Shown: positions 10,912-26,027, counted from the stretch's first letter. The stretch is 64,000 bases of DNA from Hofstenia miamia (GCA_004352715.1 SCFE01000090.1:993067-1057066), one strand, 5' to 3'. The notes: generated by a model from the sequence alone, not told the origin. Program-made: numbers and translations.

Positions 10912-10933
<22 letters not shown>
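10902..10933. repeat. (TA)n microsatellite
   Basis: About 30 bp of alternating TA immediately next to the mariner right end. Confidence 0.9.
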
Positions 10934-10937
<4 letters not shown>

Positions 10938-13900
10938 GTTAAACATATAACTTCTCGGTTTGTATATAAATATGAAATGTGTTTTCCTTGTCATAGAATA
11001 AATTGTAACTTAATAGCATTTAGGATCGCCTCCAGATGGTGGATCAATTGATATCATTGTTTAATATGTCGCATTTTAAATGACTGAAGAAACTCATTAT
11101 TTTTAATTTAGTACTTTAATTGTCTTAACTATTTCATTTCAAATAGTTATAAATAAGTTTCACTTAATACCAACTTCTCCAATTAACTGTGGATACTTAC
11201 ATCCAAATATTTGCCAATGCTATAAAGTATGCATAAAATATACAAACAGAAGTCAACATAAAGATTGTTTCAAAACATATCATTAGTTATTTTCAAGGAA
11301 AATATCTTATAAAATGCTTAGGAATTGTGCTTTAATGTGCTGTCGGTTTATCGGTATACAACATTTGTGAAATATGTTTTTTTTACTAAATTCAAAACAT
11401 GAACTAACAATATTTTCTTTCAAAGTTTTGATTAATAGGTTAACTTTATATATTCTTCGTGCTGTTTTTGTCGATGTGGCACTTATTGGTGATGCAAGGT
11501 CAATAATATATTCAGTAGTTGATGCTTAATGGACTTTACATAAACTAAATTTAATTATGCAATATCTATTTTTATAGTCGCATTATTTAAAAAAAACTTA
11601 TTAACTTTCAATAAATAACATTTATTCGAATCTTATATGTAATTCAGTGCATGTTCACATGTGATTTATTAGCATGGGAATTTTAGCTAAATGTACAGAA
11701 TTTATTGAAATTAATTCATAATGAACAATTAATTAACCCGCTTCTTGTCACTTGCTTACACTGAATTGATATTTTAAGGTCAAGAATGCTTAATTATTTG
11801 CTTCTTAGAATGAGTTCTTTAAATAACAAGATGTGCTCAAAATATGATAAATAATGCTTCTTGAGTAATCAGTAAGTATTTCTGTAGAAAAATTGATTAA
11901 ACGAAATTTTAGTGAGTTGCTTGGCGATCATTAAGCAAATAATTAATCAGTCAAAATTTCAATTGAAATTAGGTATTCTTGAATTTTATGGGCTTGTCTA
12001 AGGTCAATCCAATTAATTATTTCGAAGTTTCCATTTATATTCGCCGCAAGCATTTCTACCTACATACAAATTTCAGAAATCGTTTAGTATTGACAACCAT
12101 GTTGTCTGTGGGGGAAAGCAATCCCACAGCAGATTTCGACTGATCATTCATGACATTAATTGTTAAAAGAAATTAAACTTTCTAATGCTAAAATTGAGGT
12201 GTGACAGGCATTTTCCGCTAGTAACGCCGTTTCTCTTATCCATTTTCTGAATTGTTAATGAAAGAGAGAATTTAATTTTACATTCAACTTTTATCAGAAC
12301 TTAAAAATATTTTTACACTATGGATGAGCTGTTCTTTCTAATAGTTATCTGGTTCATGGTAAATATGCATGAATAATCATTAATATTTGATCTCATGTGT
12401 AAATACCATTCCACCATATGTGTTTATATTCATCGTTATTTTTGGAATGTTCCAGATTATCTAATTCGTTTGCATTACTAACATATCTGTTTATTATCAA
12501 TACCGTAGTGCCATAGCTGGAATCACTATAGCATGCTAGCTTGAACTTTAATGTGCAGAAAAGCTGGAATTGTTTTTGAAATGACTCGAAAGGCCCTAAA
12601 GGAGAGAGAGAATTCGCATAGTATTTTTTTGTATCCCAACACAGCTAATTTCGAACAATAGGTTTGGAAGTGGTATTTTAATTCAATTTTGGAAATAAAT
12701 GACCGAATTATAAATAAATATATTGCTAAGCATTACTAACATTCATAGAATCGAGAAAATCTTGCAAATGGTGAAATTTTTCAAGAAAAAATTATCTGCA
12801 AAATCTTTTTATTAATTTCCAAGTTTCTCTAGCTCCTGTAAACAATAAGCATATATAATATATACCCCATAGGAAGTACTCATGAAATGTAATGCATAGC
12901 ACAGTCTTAGTATGTTCTTTATATTCTAAAGTGTTGAAAAGCAGCAGATATTCGTGACGTTGGCAGTTTTAATGCATGTACCAGGGCGAATCTGATCTCA
13001 ACCTATTGAATTTCCAATTTCTACAAAGACAAAACTAATTTGCTCTAATGTTTCAATTAAAGCATTTAGACTAACATGATTGAATAAATTTGGATGATGA
13101 AAAGAAGATGTCAAACATAAATTGCGCTTTTAACATGAATTGTACCTCAAGGTATTCCTTTGTGGTAAGAATTCCGCGCTTGTCATATAATGCCAAATTG
13201 TCTTTGTAGCATGCACTTATAAAGTGATTATTTTTGACATCCTATTGAAACTTTTTCATTTTTTAAAAAACACACTAAAGTTAACAAATAATAATAACTC
13301 CAGTAAATTTAAATAGTTTCGTATGCCAGTGGTTTTCTTTTTAGATAGCCTTTCCAAAACAGGGAAACCAGTTAAATTTAAGATTTGTACTCTTAATGGT
13401 TAGAGTAGAAGATAAAAATATGATTTTTTTATATCTTATGCACAAATATATAATAAAAGAAAAACGATCTAAAATTTTAGATAACATTTCAAGATTTTGG
13501 GATTCGTTTTTAAATACTCTTTGTAAATGTATGTGATTACGATATGAATTTAGTATTAAAAATATGTGAACAAATTCTTAATTTTTAATAACGTGTTCAA
13601 ATTACAAGATTCAAACCAGTTCTATTTGATATTTGGCGGAAATTTTTTTCGAAATTTTAATAAACAGATCGTCTTCGAATTATAATTATGGTTGTTTTTT
13701 GCTTGTTACACACTTCTAATGAAATTCCTAAAGACACGCAATGGTTATAAACTTGGTCAAAATTGGTTGCCACATACATCATTCACTGTTTATTTTGGGG
13801 CCAGGTTGAAAACGCGTTATTCATTACTAATCTTAGTATTTTTAGAAATTGACAAATTACAGTAATTTGGATTGGGATAGAGGAAAATCTTGTTGACAAG

Positions 13901-16900
13901 CGCTTATTAAATTATTGGTGTGGATGTAAATATCATGAGAAAACTGCGTTAGTATTGAAGAATGTCAGACACTTCGTATACTAGAAACTAAAATATCTTT
14001 TATGTTAAAATATTTAATTTCTTAAATGTGAGTAGAAGAAGTGGCCTTGATGATACAGTATTAAATTCTAGCATGTCATTTCGGGAGACACTAATTACTA
14101 AGTGCGATGACAGACATGCCTCTTAATTGGATAAACGAAACAAATTACTGTAAATTGTTTTCTTTTTATACTTTTTCCTATCAATAACTACAATGATCTA
14201 AGAACATTTTGAAGCACACCGCGGAATCCGAACAAACGAATGCTAGGAATGTTTTTCGATCAATATTTTTTTAAACTACGTGCAGAAACACAGCCCTATT
14301 CGAATCTTCTTTCGTTTATATAATATTTCAATCAATCAACTGGAGAATCTTACTCAAGTATACGAAATATCCGTTTAATATTAGATTTGGTTAAGACTAT
14401 GGCACCATTTCAAGGTTCCAGAATTTTCATATTTTTGAAACTACAGATGTTAGGATACAATTCATATTTTTCCAAGGACTAATTGAAAATCTCTGTTCTA
14501 ATAAATCGTATCGAGTACCACCTTATGCCTAGAAATAAAGAGAAGACTTCTGACTATATTTTAGTGTTAAAGAAGTTCAAATTTCAATTGAAATCATAAT
14601 ACATTTTCAATTCCAAACTGTAAATTCTGTTTCTATAAAAGTTTTTTATTATAAAAACGGCCAAATTACACGTATGCTGTTAGCAAAACAGTTAAGTACT
14701 TTCAAGCTGAGCATAATACTATAACATTAATAATTGAAGTAGAAGTATCATATGTGAAAAGAGTAATCAAAAAAATCAGATGGACTTACAATTTTTTTTA
14801 CATTCGATTATTTACCAAAACTAAAACATTGCAAATGTTTGTCAAAATTAATTCTAATGAAGAATATGCATCTACACTCCATATTGGAATTAAGTGCTAT
14901 TAAAAAATTAAATTTACAAAATAATTACGAAGAACTGTTTTATCAATTACTGCACAGATTTATGGAATGGAGAAGAAACTAAGTTTAGAGAATTTAGAAA
15001 AAATCAAAATAGAATTATCACCAAAGTAAAAACATTATTTGGGTACTCAAAGAATAATATCAATTTACAACTAACTGGAAATATATAAACCAATTGAAGA
15101 TCTTCCCCACATACTACTTCCGTATAAGCAGCACAATAATATTCCAAGAATTTTAAAAGAGTTTCTTTTAGACAATTTGAAACTTTACTATTTCAATATA
15201 TTCACTCCCAATGAGTTCATTACTTTTTGAAAATTTTGAAGAAAATTTTATACTACATAAACAATGTTAAAAATGTAATTGAAATCATAATATGTATAAA
15301 TATTACATCTATGCCAACTTAGTTGATATTATATAATCGGTTGAATTTTCAAAATTAAATTACTGTCTACATTAGCTAATATTATAAAAATTTGCAAGAA
15401 ATAAATAACATGGAATGCACGCTTTTTGATTAATTAATGACTAATCTAACATTTTATGCATACTTATTTGCATGCCATTTTGCATTAGGACATGCAATAT
15501 TAATTCTTAATGAATTAAGAAGACATTTCTGCAGTGTTTTTAAATTTTATGAGCCTTCGGCTATTTTATTGGACTTTCTGACATGAAAATATAAATGTCA
15601 ATTTCCTTTCAAATTCAAGAAATTTATAGTCACATTTTAAATTAATTTTGTAAAATAATTACTTGAAATTTTAGTGTCATAATTACGCCTTATTTATGGT
15701 TTTGAAACAAGAGACACCCCCATAAACAAATAGTTTTAATGTCAATTACAAATTGATACCACTTTGCAAATGGCAATGAGATTTTTATTTTAAAAATCAA
15801 ATAAATATCGATAAATATATTAGCGGAAGCCAGTAACCTTCTTGCAAGCAAAACAGCTATTAGCAAAAAATTGTCAAGATATTGCAAACAACATTTTAGT
15901 AATCGAAAAAATGCTATTGTCTAAAGACATTCTTAACTGAAAGCTTTCAAAAAATAATAAAATAATTGATAATTTCGAAGTCATCAAACATCTATGTTTC
16001 TAGAAAGTTAAAGTGATCAACAGAATTTTCAAAGACTTTCAAAGATATGAGATCATACTGATTTTGGTTTGATCAGAGTATATTGCTATTAGGAACATGA
16101 ATGGCATCGTGACAACTTTGAAAAAATGTAAACGTCTTCTCATTGAAAATAATAATGATTTAACAGAACCCAGAAATCCCAGTAATTAGGACAGTAAATT
16201 TCAATAATAACTTAAGGGCTTTCATTAACTTAAAGCACGACACGCTCTTGTATAGCAGGAGGTTAGAAAACCTTTTTTTGGAGGTGGACCAGTCAACATT
16301 TATGTAAAGCGAATTGGGCTACTATCCTAGATTATTACATGTTTGGCTCTTCTATTGATATAGCAATGTTTTATATTAGATTGCAGTTATAATTCCCGTG
16401 TGATCGCTATGCAAATATATATAAAACTAAAAGGGAAGATATTTTTTTTTGAAATTTTGGCCTACTCGAGGCTTATTGTGTCCCATCAAAAGCGTGCAAA
16501 TAGTCTTAATATTTGGTCAGATTCGACGTCGGCTCCAACTTTGTTCATCTGAAAAAACTCCAATCACTACTCTGACTCTGGCCCGACTACTTTACCATAA
16601 AAAATTACCCTTATTTGGGACTATTTAATGGTAAATTTTAAGAAATCACATCTTATATAAGGAAAAAGCATTTGCGGATTATTGAAATTACGCTTCTGCT
16701 AACATGTTTTCCAAAATTACTTTATATAATGCTTATTGATTAAAGAAAATTAATCTTTAAGCTTACAGTTTGTATATTTTTTACCTATAGCTTTATTCTA
16801 ACGATTAAAAGAAATTAAAGGAAAAAACATGGAATAAGAATTTTCAATCTCAGCATTGTTTGTATTTGTTCTTATTTTCTGCTCATTTTCGGAGTCATTG

Positions 16901-17412
16901 ATCTTAAAAAATGTAAGAAAGAAATCTACCATAATATTATATTAGTAATGATGTTTGTATTACTATTTAGTAATAAATTTTAGAGAAGAGTTTCTACTAC
17001 TCCAAAAAGGATATTACATCATTGATTCACAATGCTCATTTTCGTTGTCTCTGTTTTTATCAAAGTCATTCGTTGCTTTGAATCATTCATCCTTTAAAAC
17101 GGCACCGTCTAAACGTATACTTTGCACTTAATTACGGAATTCCTAATTCAATGTCGTCAATCTTTAATATTTATTTTTAAAATCCTTGGCTTCTTCCAGC
17201 TTTAATAATAAATGAATTAAAGGCGACTAGCTAATTGCTAAGGTTAGCAATTGTCAATAACGCAAAAATCCTTGGCAAAAATATTATACTTGACGAAAAT
17301 GACATTTCAAATTTATGTTATCTTTCATTAGTGATTCACGGCGGGAGATTCTTCTATTAAATTATTTGAACTCTCTCAAAACTTCTCACCAAACTGCTTG
17401 TAGAAGAAGAAA
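10934..17412. other. Long AT-rich non-coding stretch
   Basis: About 6.5 kb in which I see no coding similarity, RNA gene or paired terminal repeats. Open frames are short and of a composition expected by chance. The sequence at 16256-16300 (CAGGAGGTTAGAAAACC) resembles a hAT left terminus, but no partner is visible. Confidence 0.5.
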
Positions 17413-17727
17413 CTTTCATAATCGTTTGAATTTGTTGATAAACACTAAGTTTATACATGCCCTTTCAATGGCAGAACTTTGAAACTGAAATTATATGTGA
17501 AATTGATTTATTTTTGCCAATTTGTTTATTATAATTATATATGTAGGCTCTTATGCAATNNNNNNNNNNNNNNNNNNNNNCTTTCATAATCGTTTGAATT
17601 TGTTGATAAACACTAAGTTTATACATGCCCTTTCAATGGCAGAACTTTGAAACTGAAATTATATGTGAAATTGATTTATTTTTGCCAATTTGTTTATTAT
17701 AATTATATATGTAGGCTCTTATGCAAT
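17413..17727. repeat. 147-bp direct duplication around a 21-N gap
   Basis: Positions 17413-17559 and 17581-17727 appear identical, from CTTTCATAATCG to TCTTATGCAAT. The N run sits exactly at the join, which points to overlapping contig ends that were scaffolded but not merged. Confidence 0.9.
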
Positions 17728-19337
17728 TACTTTTTTTCTAGTTGTATATTTCATAGCAGTGATGTCCCTTTAAATATTTTTACAAGAAAATTTATATTTA
17801 AGGAAAAAGATAAAAAGTTAAAAGATCCTTTTAAAGGTTTACACTATTTCGAAAGGATTAAAAACTATATATTGTGCAAAGATTTAGTCATAAAATAAAT
17901 CAAATTTATGGGATACACGAAAATTAACAATATCATATAGGATATTGTCAAAATAAAAATAAGAAACACTGCTAATGAGAAGGATTGTTCAGTTGTAACA
18001 AATGATGAAGAGACTGTTAACAAATATAGGTCATTTTTATTACTTCTGACATAGTGTGTGTTACTTGTATAATGAAGCGAATTAATTTCTCTTAAATCTG
18101 TGCGGAAAATACCAAATGCAAACGGGTGTTTCATGGTAGCTGTTTGAATTGTTGAAAGCAAGGCTAAATTTTGTCTGAATAGGACTTGTACGAGTAAACT
18201 AGTTCCTGTAAAAAATACATAATTTTTACAGGATACTTTAAAGGATTTCCTTTAAAAGGTTTAGCATTAAAAGCACGAAAAATTTACAGGATTCTTTAAA
18301 TATTCATTTAAAGTAAAATAGAAATGGACATTAGTGTCTCATAATATGCTTAGCGTAGGTTAGCTGGTAAAATTAAGAATTTTGTAGTCATACAATAAAC
18401 TTTACTAAGTAATAGTGATTAGAGAACATAAAATGACTGTTCCAACCAAAAAATCTCTGAAGGTATTACACTAGTAAAAATATTATTGGCCTGGTACTGC
18501 TAAAAGACACTCTCTGTGGAATAAAAAACTATAAAATTAAATTCGCAGGGGTAGAGCCTGTCACCTGTTTCCCCACCAATCAGCCGTGTTTTTTACAGAC
18601 AATTTTCATTCCAAAGCGTAGCAAATATTCTACAATATGGCTTTGATGATTACTTTTTGCAATAGCCAATATGCTTTAATTAATATTCCCATAGCCTGGA
18701 AATTTGCAGCAATTTCAGCAAAGACCGCAGCTTGAATGTTAACAGCAGACATTTTAGTTCAAGGTTTAACGTCTGAATAGTGCAAATTATGCAAAAAGAG
18801 ACTTTTTAGTTATTAATTTAAAAAATGTATTACTCGAGCAATAGTGACACCACCTAGGATTCTCACGCCCAATACCGGGTTTTGGATCTAGTCTTGGACC
18901 ACACCAAGACCCAAAACTGCATTATTTTCAAAGAAATGCTAAATCCTATTCTATATTTACGAATACTTATAGGGAATTTGAGGCAAAAAAAATTTTATTT
19001 ATGAAATATGACATGAATTCCTTGCTTTTGAATATCAGCTACGCTTGCTACACAGGCTTACGAGTGAAAGAAATGAGTTACGTGAATGAAAATTGTAATA
19101 TGTTGTTATTAACAGTCGGGTTGCAAATATGTTTAAACATCTATATCTACGAACATTTTGCTGCACTTATCGCTTTTATTTTATTAAATTTTTAATAACC
19201 GATATTTTGAGTAATGCTGTGTTGCAGTTCTAATCAATCACATTCGCTGACAGGAACATATATTTGAATAATATACTAATAGCGTTTAATTTAATCAAAT
19301 TAACAGCATGAGGATTTTCCGATTGCATGAAGCAGAT

Positions 19338-19372
<35 letters not shown>

Positions 19373-19956
19373 TTATATGCATGTAGGTATTCTGATTAAT
19401 AGTTAGGTCTTCAACTTGTCAATCAATCAATATATATATATATATTAAATAAGATCGATACTTAGTGCTCAATTTTGTTCAAAAATCGCTTCTAAACAAA
19501 TTTTATGAAGAAAAAACAAAAATCATTTTTTTGGTATTTCGGATTAGTTATTTTCCGTAATTATGACGTAGCATGTTCAAGAGTGAGCATGGGTAAAATT
19601 CTCATTCTTATTACACCCTGAACCCTTAAATGCAAATTAAACATCCCTACACATATACACATCTATATTATGTTTATATCCATATCTAAGAAACAACGCA
19701 CTTTGATTCATGTACATCAAATTCATGAGATGGAAGAATGTTAAACCTAATTTTTGATAATAAAGCATCTTCGAATAAAACATTAATACCAAACCGAATG
19801 TGATGGTTTAATATGTTTAGGTTTTGAACAAGCATCAGTACAGATGCTCTCTGATTGTGTTGTGATGCCGAAATAGATTAATACTGATGAACAATTTGAT
19901 TAATTACAATAGCTTTTTCTGTTGATTTGCAACGAAGCCATGAAACTTTGTTTGAT
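17728..19956. other. AT-rich non-coding DNA
   Basis: No gene recognised. It contains (TA)n at 19338-19369 and about 19431-19444, and small repeats of TTTACAGGA near 18220-18295. Confidence 0.5.
19338..19369. repeat. (TA)n microsatellite
   Basis: About 32 bp of alternating TA. Confidence 0.92.
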
Positions 19957-20122
19957 GGGGGGGGGGGGGGNNNNNNNNNNNNNNNNNNNNNNNNNNNNNN
20001 NNNNNNNNNNNNNNNNNNNNNNNNNNNNNNNNNNNNNNNNNNNNNNNNNNNNNNNNNNNNNNNNNNNNNNNNNNNNNNNNNNNNNNNNNNNNNNNNNNNN
20101 NNNNNNNNNNGGGGGGGGGGGG
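19957..20122. repeat. Poly-G tracts bounding a 140-N gap
   Basis: A run of about 14 G (19957-19970) enters the gap and about 12 G (20111-20122) leave it, followed by TGCACCCC. In an AT-rich genome this is an outlier homopolymer. It may have stopped sequencing by G-quadruplex formation, or have been created by no-signal base calls. Confidence 0.85.
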
Positions 20123-21405
20123 TGCACCCCTTTGGTCATTAACATTGATTTTTTGATAGAATAATATTGTGCTATTTTCCATGCAGCTATGCCATCAAAA
20201 ACTTTTTCCTATGTTTTTTTATCGGTGCTGTTTGCCAAATGATTTTCCACTGACATGACAAAAATATGAAATTCTAACATTTTCAAAAAGCTTGGTTGCT
20301 ATACAATAAGAATTTAATTTTAGTCGTTAAATATTTATTAGAAGCAATTGAGGACATTTTGATAATAAAATTTTATTGATTCCGCAAACCCTAAATATAT
20401 AAAGCTATAAAATCACTTTTAGGGCATCTAAAAATTTATAACAAAAATCAAAGATCAATAATCAGCGAATTGTGAAGTACATAAAGCCATTAAGATTTTA
20501 TTTTTAAAGTTCAAATATAAGCGACTGTTAGTTCAATTTTTATTACACAAGAATTATGTATGTATCTTGAGCGGAAAACGAATTTCGACTGAATTTGTTC
20601 AATTTATTATCAATATATGAGAATTGTTAACAGATCGACAGAGATCACCAGTGTTATCATATGTTCTAAGTAAAACTTTAATAACGCGTATTGGTCAGAG
20701 TTTCATCTGGAATCACTACAAATATAATTCCTTTCGAAAATTTGGGAATCCCCACTACAAATTGTTACAAAATTTTCAAAAATGTTATTTCCTTCATTTT
20801 TTAACTAAATTTTAGATAAAATGATTTTTAGTCAAAGTACCAATTAAATCAACTATCTTAAGACGACAAGCAGAAGATGAATCGGAAACATCAAAATCAA
20901 TGGATTCGAAAAATTCCTTTTACAGATAAAAAATGATGAATAGCGCTTCTATATAAAAATTAATTTATTTTAACATTTCATAGGCGCAATGTTTTTTGTT
21001 TCAGGGTTGGCTTCCATTAGATTTTGTAAATTACACAAAATGATTGCATACCTCATTGCAGGGGCAATCGCACAATAATTTTTGACTTGAGAGTCTGGAA
21101 GTAGTCAAATATATTACTAGTTTATTAATTCTTCTTGATGGTCAGCCAAAGCTGTTGTTGTATAGAAGAACAGTTTAGTTTTAATTTAGTAAGTTTTTGT
21201 AATGGTAGCATGTTAGGGAATTTTGTAGTTAAAGTATATAAGTATAAATTTATAATCGAAATAGGAACTACAAGTAATGGAAAATTCGAATAAATTGCTC
21301 AATTTTGTTCTTAAGTACTCATAAATGTTGAAAAAATATTTTTATGAGTAATATTTTTACTTAGTGTAAATTTGGAAATTGTCTTATTTTAATTTACAAC
21401 GTGAA
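20123..21405. other. AT-rich non-coding DNA
   Basis: Nothing recognisable; only short chance open frames. Confidence 0.5.
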
Positions 21406-21786
21406 TTACTTACTATAAAGAAACCTAAAAAATTGTTTATAAACTTGAAGGTTACTTCCATGAGTACATCGTTTAAATCCATGTGCTATACCTTTAGAAT
21501 TAAATGCTTGATTTGTGTGTGATGTCCTATGTCCATTTAACCACATGTAATTTATGATTGTTTTCCAGATAAGCTGAAAGTATGATGCAGCTTTCAGTTT
21601 CGACACAAAGATTACAGATAAGTTTGAAATGGAATCGAATAAATTTTTTATGTAATTCTTTCTACGTGTATTGTACGGTGTTATGTGATCTCTTACGAAG
21701 TGTGATTTCCTATAAAATTCAACATTATAAATCAAATAATATACCCCAGGTTTATTTGAAGACAATATTGGGTTTACTAGTTGCAA
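21406..21786 (-). pseudogene. Possible Penelope-like GIY-YIG endonuclease relic
   Basis: A 126-codon minus-strand frame begins near NKPGVYYLIYN and continues through HFVRDHITPYNTRRKNYIKN. Penelope-like elements carry a C-terminal endonuclease with a KPGVY-x-L block, a YIG box and a downstream R...EHI segment. Here the first and last parts are plausible, but the YIG/TGR part between them is missing or altered (EFYRKS). The rest of the frame shows no recognised similarity. If correct, this is a second Penelope fragment in the window, on the opposite strand from the reverse transcriptase at 4.5 kb. The assignment is weak. Confidence 0.4.
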
Positions 21787-24700
21787 TTGTATGAATTGAT
21801 GTCACAATTAATATGCTATTAAGCGAGCATGATTGGATTGAATCAGATGTGATTGCATACCAAAGCCAGCTACTTACTGTCTTCATGGTATTAAAAACAA
21901 TCTGTTTTGGTTATGTTACTCTTTCTGAAGGAAATTCCGCATTTAGGAATAGAAGTCTAGAAGAAAAACTTGTCTGGGTTACCAACATAGTTATACACTA
22001 GTAGATGTTATAAATATATTTTTCAAAATATATTTAAATTTAATAAAATTAGGAATGTTTCATTGCAGTTTAAATAGGGTCCACAATTGCGGATCCGGAT
22101 AATTCGAGTGTGGAATTTATAGCTTTGATCTTGCTTTATCACTACAAAGATTGTTAATTCTGTTATCAACTTATGAATTGCTAATAGGTTCCTGTAAGTG
22201 TGTCGTTGCGTCATTCAATTACTTTATAATCTAGTTGAGAAGTGACAAGAGTAGCATGTCTGCTGATAGCAGAGGAAGAAATAAAATTACTACCCACATT
22301 TACTAATTGGGAAGAGACTAAATGTTTTCACATGATATGAGTGAATGTTAACCTATAAAATCAGCTATAAATTCTTTATAAAGATAATTGACGTTATTGT
22401 GTTATCACACAGTTAACATAGATTTAGAAAAGTTCTTAGTTAACAGTAACCACAGTTCAAGTCATGCTTTTTAAAAGTTAATAATGTTTTCATGAAATTT
22501 AATTATTTTGAGGAGAAGTGAATTATTTATCAGACTGAGAAATTTCAAGCAGTTGTTTAGAGCTTTTTTTCTATAATTTTGACCAAAATTAAAATATTTA
22601 GTTTCGACTCTCATATCTTTACTGAATTATTGTTAAGAGATTTAATGACGAATTTTCTCAAATTCTGTTATATTTCTTGATATAAATTATCCCCCATAAC
22701 CCCTAATCTTGAAAGGAGTATAGCATAAAGCGCAATATTTCAATGATAAGATGCACGTTGTTAGGTTTTTACGACATCACCCCCTTCCACAGAAATGTAG
22801 AAACTACCTCACATTAATCATTAAGATTTTTTAATTGTTTCTGCAAGTGCCTAACACTTAGTAGCAAATAAGCTTACAGTAGGACAAATGACTGCAAGCC
22901 CACTTCTTAAGAAACAGAGCACCACGATGGCCTTAAAGAAAGCCCAATGATGCGTCTCTAATCAAAGTCATTCTCACTGGTGGCGCGTCAAAGAATAGAT
23001 ATATTTTTTTTCTAACCGAATGTGTATTTAAAGTATTTCATTATAACAAAATAATGTTTTTGGAAGTTTTAATTTTAAACTAACATTATGCATCTATTTC
23101 AAAATGATGCTTTTCATAAGTTTCATTTTGCACTGTTTTTTCAATTAAGCGATGTATTTGAAAGCAGATTATTAAAGGATTAGCATGCAGAAATTTGATT
23201 AAAAAGAATTTCCCAAATTAAAATAATAACTGTCACTGCTGCTTGGAAAAAACAACTAACTAAGTCAAATCTAGCAAATTCAATCTCAGGAAAAAAGTTT
23301 TTAGATTCCAATATAATTTTCCCATACAACTAAATGAACAAATTTGTTTGATTTGCCTTTAACGAGTGGTGTTCGAAAATTCCTAAATTTCATTGAATCT
23401 CTCAATTTGATTTTGGGTGATATTTTCAATTTCACATTGAGCAGAAACGAATTCGGAATACAAATTAAAATAGAATTATGTTCAAATAAACGAGGATTTC
23501 AATGTTGAGATATTTACAAACAAAATTGAAGGATACGTATGTGCATCAAAATTCAAATAAATTATTTAGGATCTCGGTTTGCATATTTGTCTCCAATATG
23601 TATTTTGCAAAGACATAATGTCAAACAAAACAGTCAATAAGCTTATGATAATAGAAATGACAAGGACATTACTTTTAGCATGTATTGAATTCAACTTTTG
23701 TTTGCAATTTTTGCATTTTACAAAGTTCTATTCAATTCCTTTTTCCCATTAGTAGTTGAATTTCTATGACTTTAATTAGACTAGACGCCACCATGATCTT
23801 TAGAAATCAGTCAATTTCTAAGACATACAAACCAACTTAAATTCGCAAGGAATAATCACTACAAAATATACTATATAATAGACAAGAGAATAAAATAGAA
23901 AGAATAAGTGACAACCTGGCAATCGAGCGAACAATAACAAAAACCTGCTGCAAACAATGTAATTAGGATCCATTTTAAGGAAAACAATTATTTCAAAAAT
24001 TATTTACATTCCAAAGCAAAATTTGACAAATATATTCTTGCACAGATTGGAAAAAGTTCAAATTCTTGAGAAATTGAAATTGTATTTCAGACTAAAATTT
24101 AATTAAAATTAAATTTTCATGTAAATTTCCTGCATTATTAATTGCGTTAAGTTAGAATACAGAGATGGTCAATGTTTGTGGAATATAAACTTAGATTTCA
24201 AGAGGGGTAGTACTCTTATTTCTTTTATAAAAAATGTATTTTTATCAATTAGCAAAGACCTTAAGTAATACAATTATATTTTGAAAAGGCCTAAAATTTC
24301 CTTGGAAAATGCAGTGATGTTGATTCGCCGTCATAACGTTCCTCTTAGTAACAGTATATATGTAATGTAGTTTTGTGCAAGTGCATTTTGCAATAGGGAA
24401 TGAAAATGCTCCTATCCACGATCAAACGATTTGTATTTAGATAATTAACGAAAAATGGGCTCCTTAGAAATTCCAAATCAAATATGAAAATCTGGTAGTT
24501 GAAAAATGCCCTTTATCTAAATATGAAATGAAAACGATCAATTCCTTATAATTCTAAATAAAATTCAGGAAATTTAATCACTACCGAATATGAATCATGG
24601 GTCGGGCTTCATGGGCAGACCATTTACATAAACGAGCATTTTTCATATCAAATTTAGTTCGTTTTCTATTTAAGTAAAAGTATAATTGTCCGTATGAGAC

Positions 24701-25996
24701 AATTAATGAAAAAACACTTTTTCTAAATCAACATGCGTATATGGTTATTAGAAGGCTTAACTAGAGCAATAGACTAGGATTCCAACATATGATTTATGAA
24801 TAAACTGTGCACTTCTAATGATGCTTTTAAGCAAGGGTTAGTAATTTCTATAATATAAATATTAAATAATGACTTCATTCTTGACAAACTTTTCTAAAAA
24901 CTACTTGCTTGGTAACTCTGAAATGTATTGAATGTAGAAATTATCGCATGTATTTTGACCAATGCATTTAGTCATTAAATACAAAATATCCTATGTATAC
25001 AAATGTACAGGCCTATTTAATTCAACAACATCTATATGGACACTTAAAATCCGAAATTTACATGCAATCAAAAATACATAAAGCATCAACATCCGACTAA
25101 TATTTTGATGAAATACAAATGCACTAAGACCGCAGAATCAATTTCTATTATGTCAATAAACTCTTCATTTATTTTAGTTTTATTAATGATTTGTATATTT
25201 ATATTTTTACCACCAATTAATTTTTTCATGACGGATGATGGTACAGTAAGTACCGCAAGTACTTTCAATTAAAATTTTCGCTGTTATATATATATACAGT
25301 AGATGACAATGTTATAGTCTCCCTCTATTCATTCCAGTTTTCCTCTCATCTATCTCGATTTGGTTATGTTAATGATATTAAAACGAAACTGTACAAATAT
25401 TCTTCGTATCAGTACTATCACTATTTATGATGACGTCATCAAACCTAAACTTTTGAGGATCTTTTTGAAATCAACTAAATATTGATTTTAATGATTGCAA
25501 GTGTTTGGAATTTGTTAGAATTTATTTCTAAGTTAGCACCATTTCCTTGTATCCCCATGCGTACACAGTATGGACCTTACTCCAAAAGTTAATGAAATGT
25601 ATCCAATCCACTGATGAAGCATCCTTCACCCAGTCCTAAATTATGATTTTTGAAAAGGGCCTTTAATATCACGACACTGTTTGACCTGAAGGAAGCATAG
25701 GGAAACAAAGAGTGAAAACATAGAAAGTAATGACTGTTAATTTGTCCCTATTTTATATATATATATATATATATACAGTTGGGTACAACCACAACTTGGC
25801 TGTTGTGTAATCATACAAATATAACACATTAATGCAACATATTACAATTTTTCCTAATGAGTAATAAAATGCACTACAATAATAAAATAGTAGTTAAAAG
25901 CCTGTTAGTTTCAGAAATAATCATTTGCTACTTAGGCGTTGCTTATCGTTCAGTGGTACCTTTTGAAATGATTTTCCTTACATTTTTATTTACAGA

Positions 25997-26027
<31 letters not shown>

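Noticed and set aside
25289-25760. Sequence between two TA tracts, considered as a Tc1/mariner element
   Set aside because: The two ends do not form an inverted repeat and no transposase similarity was seen.
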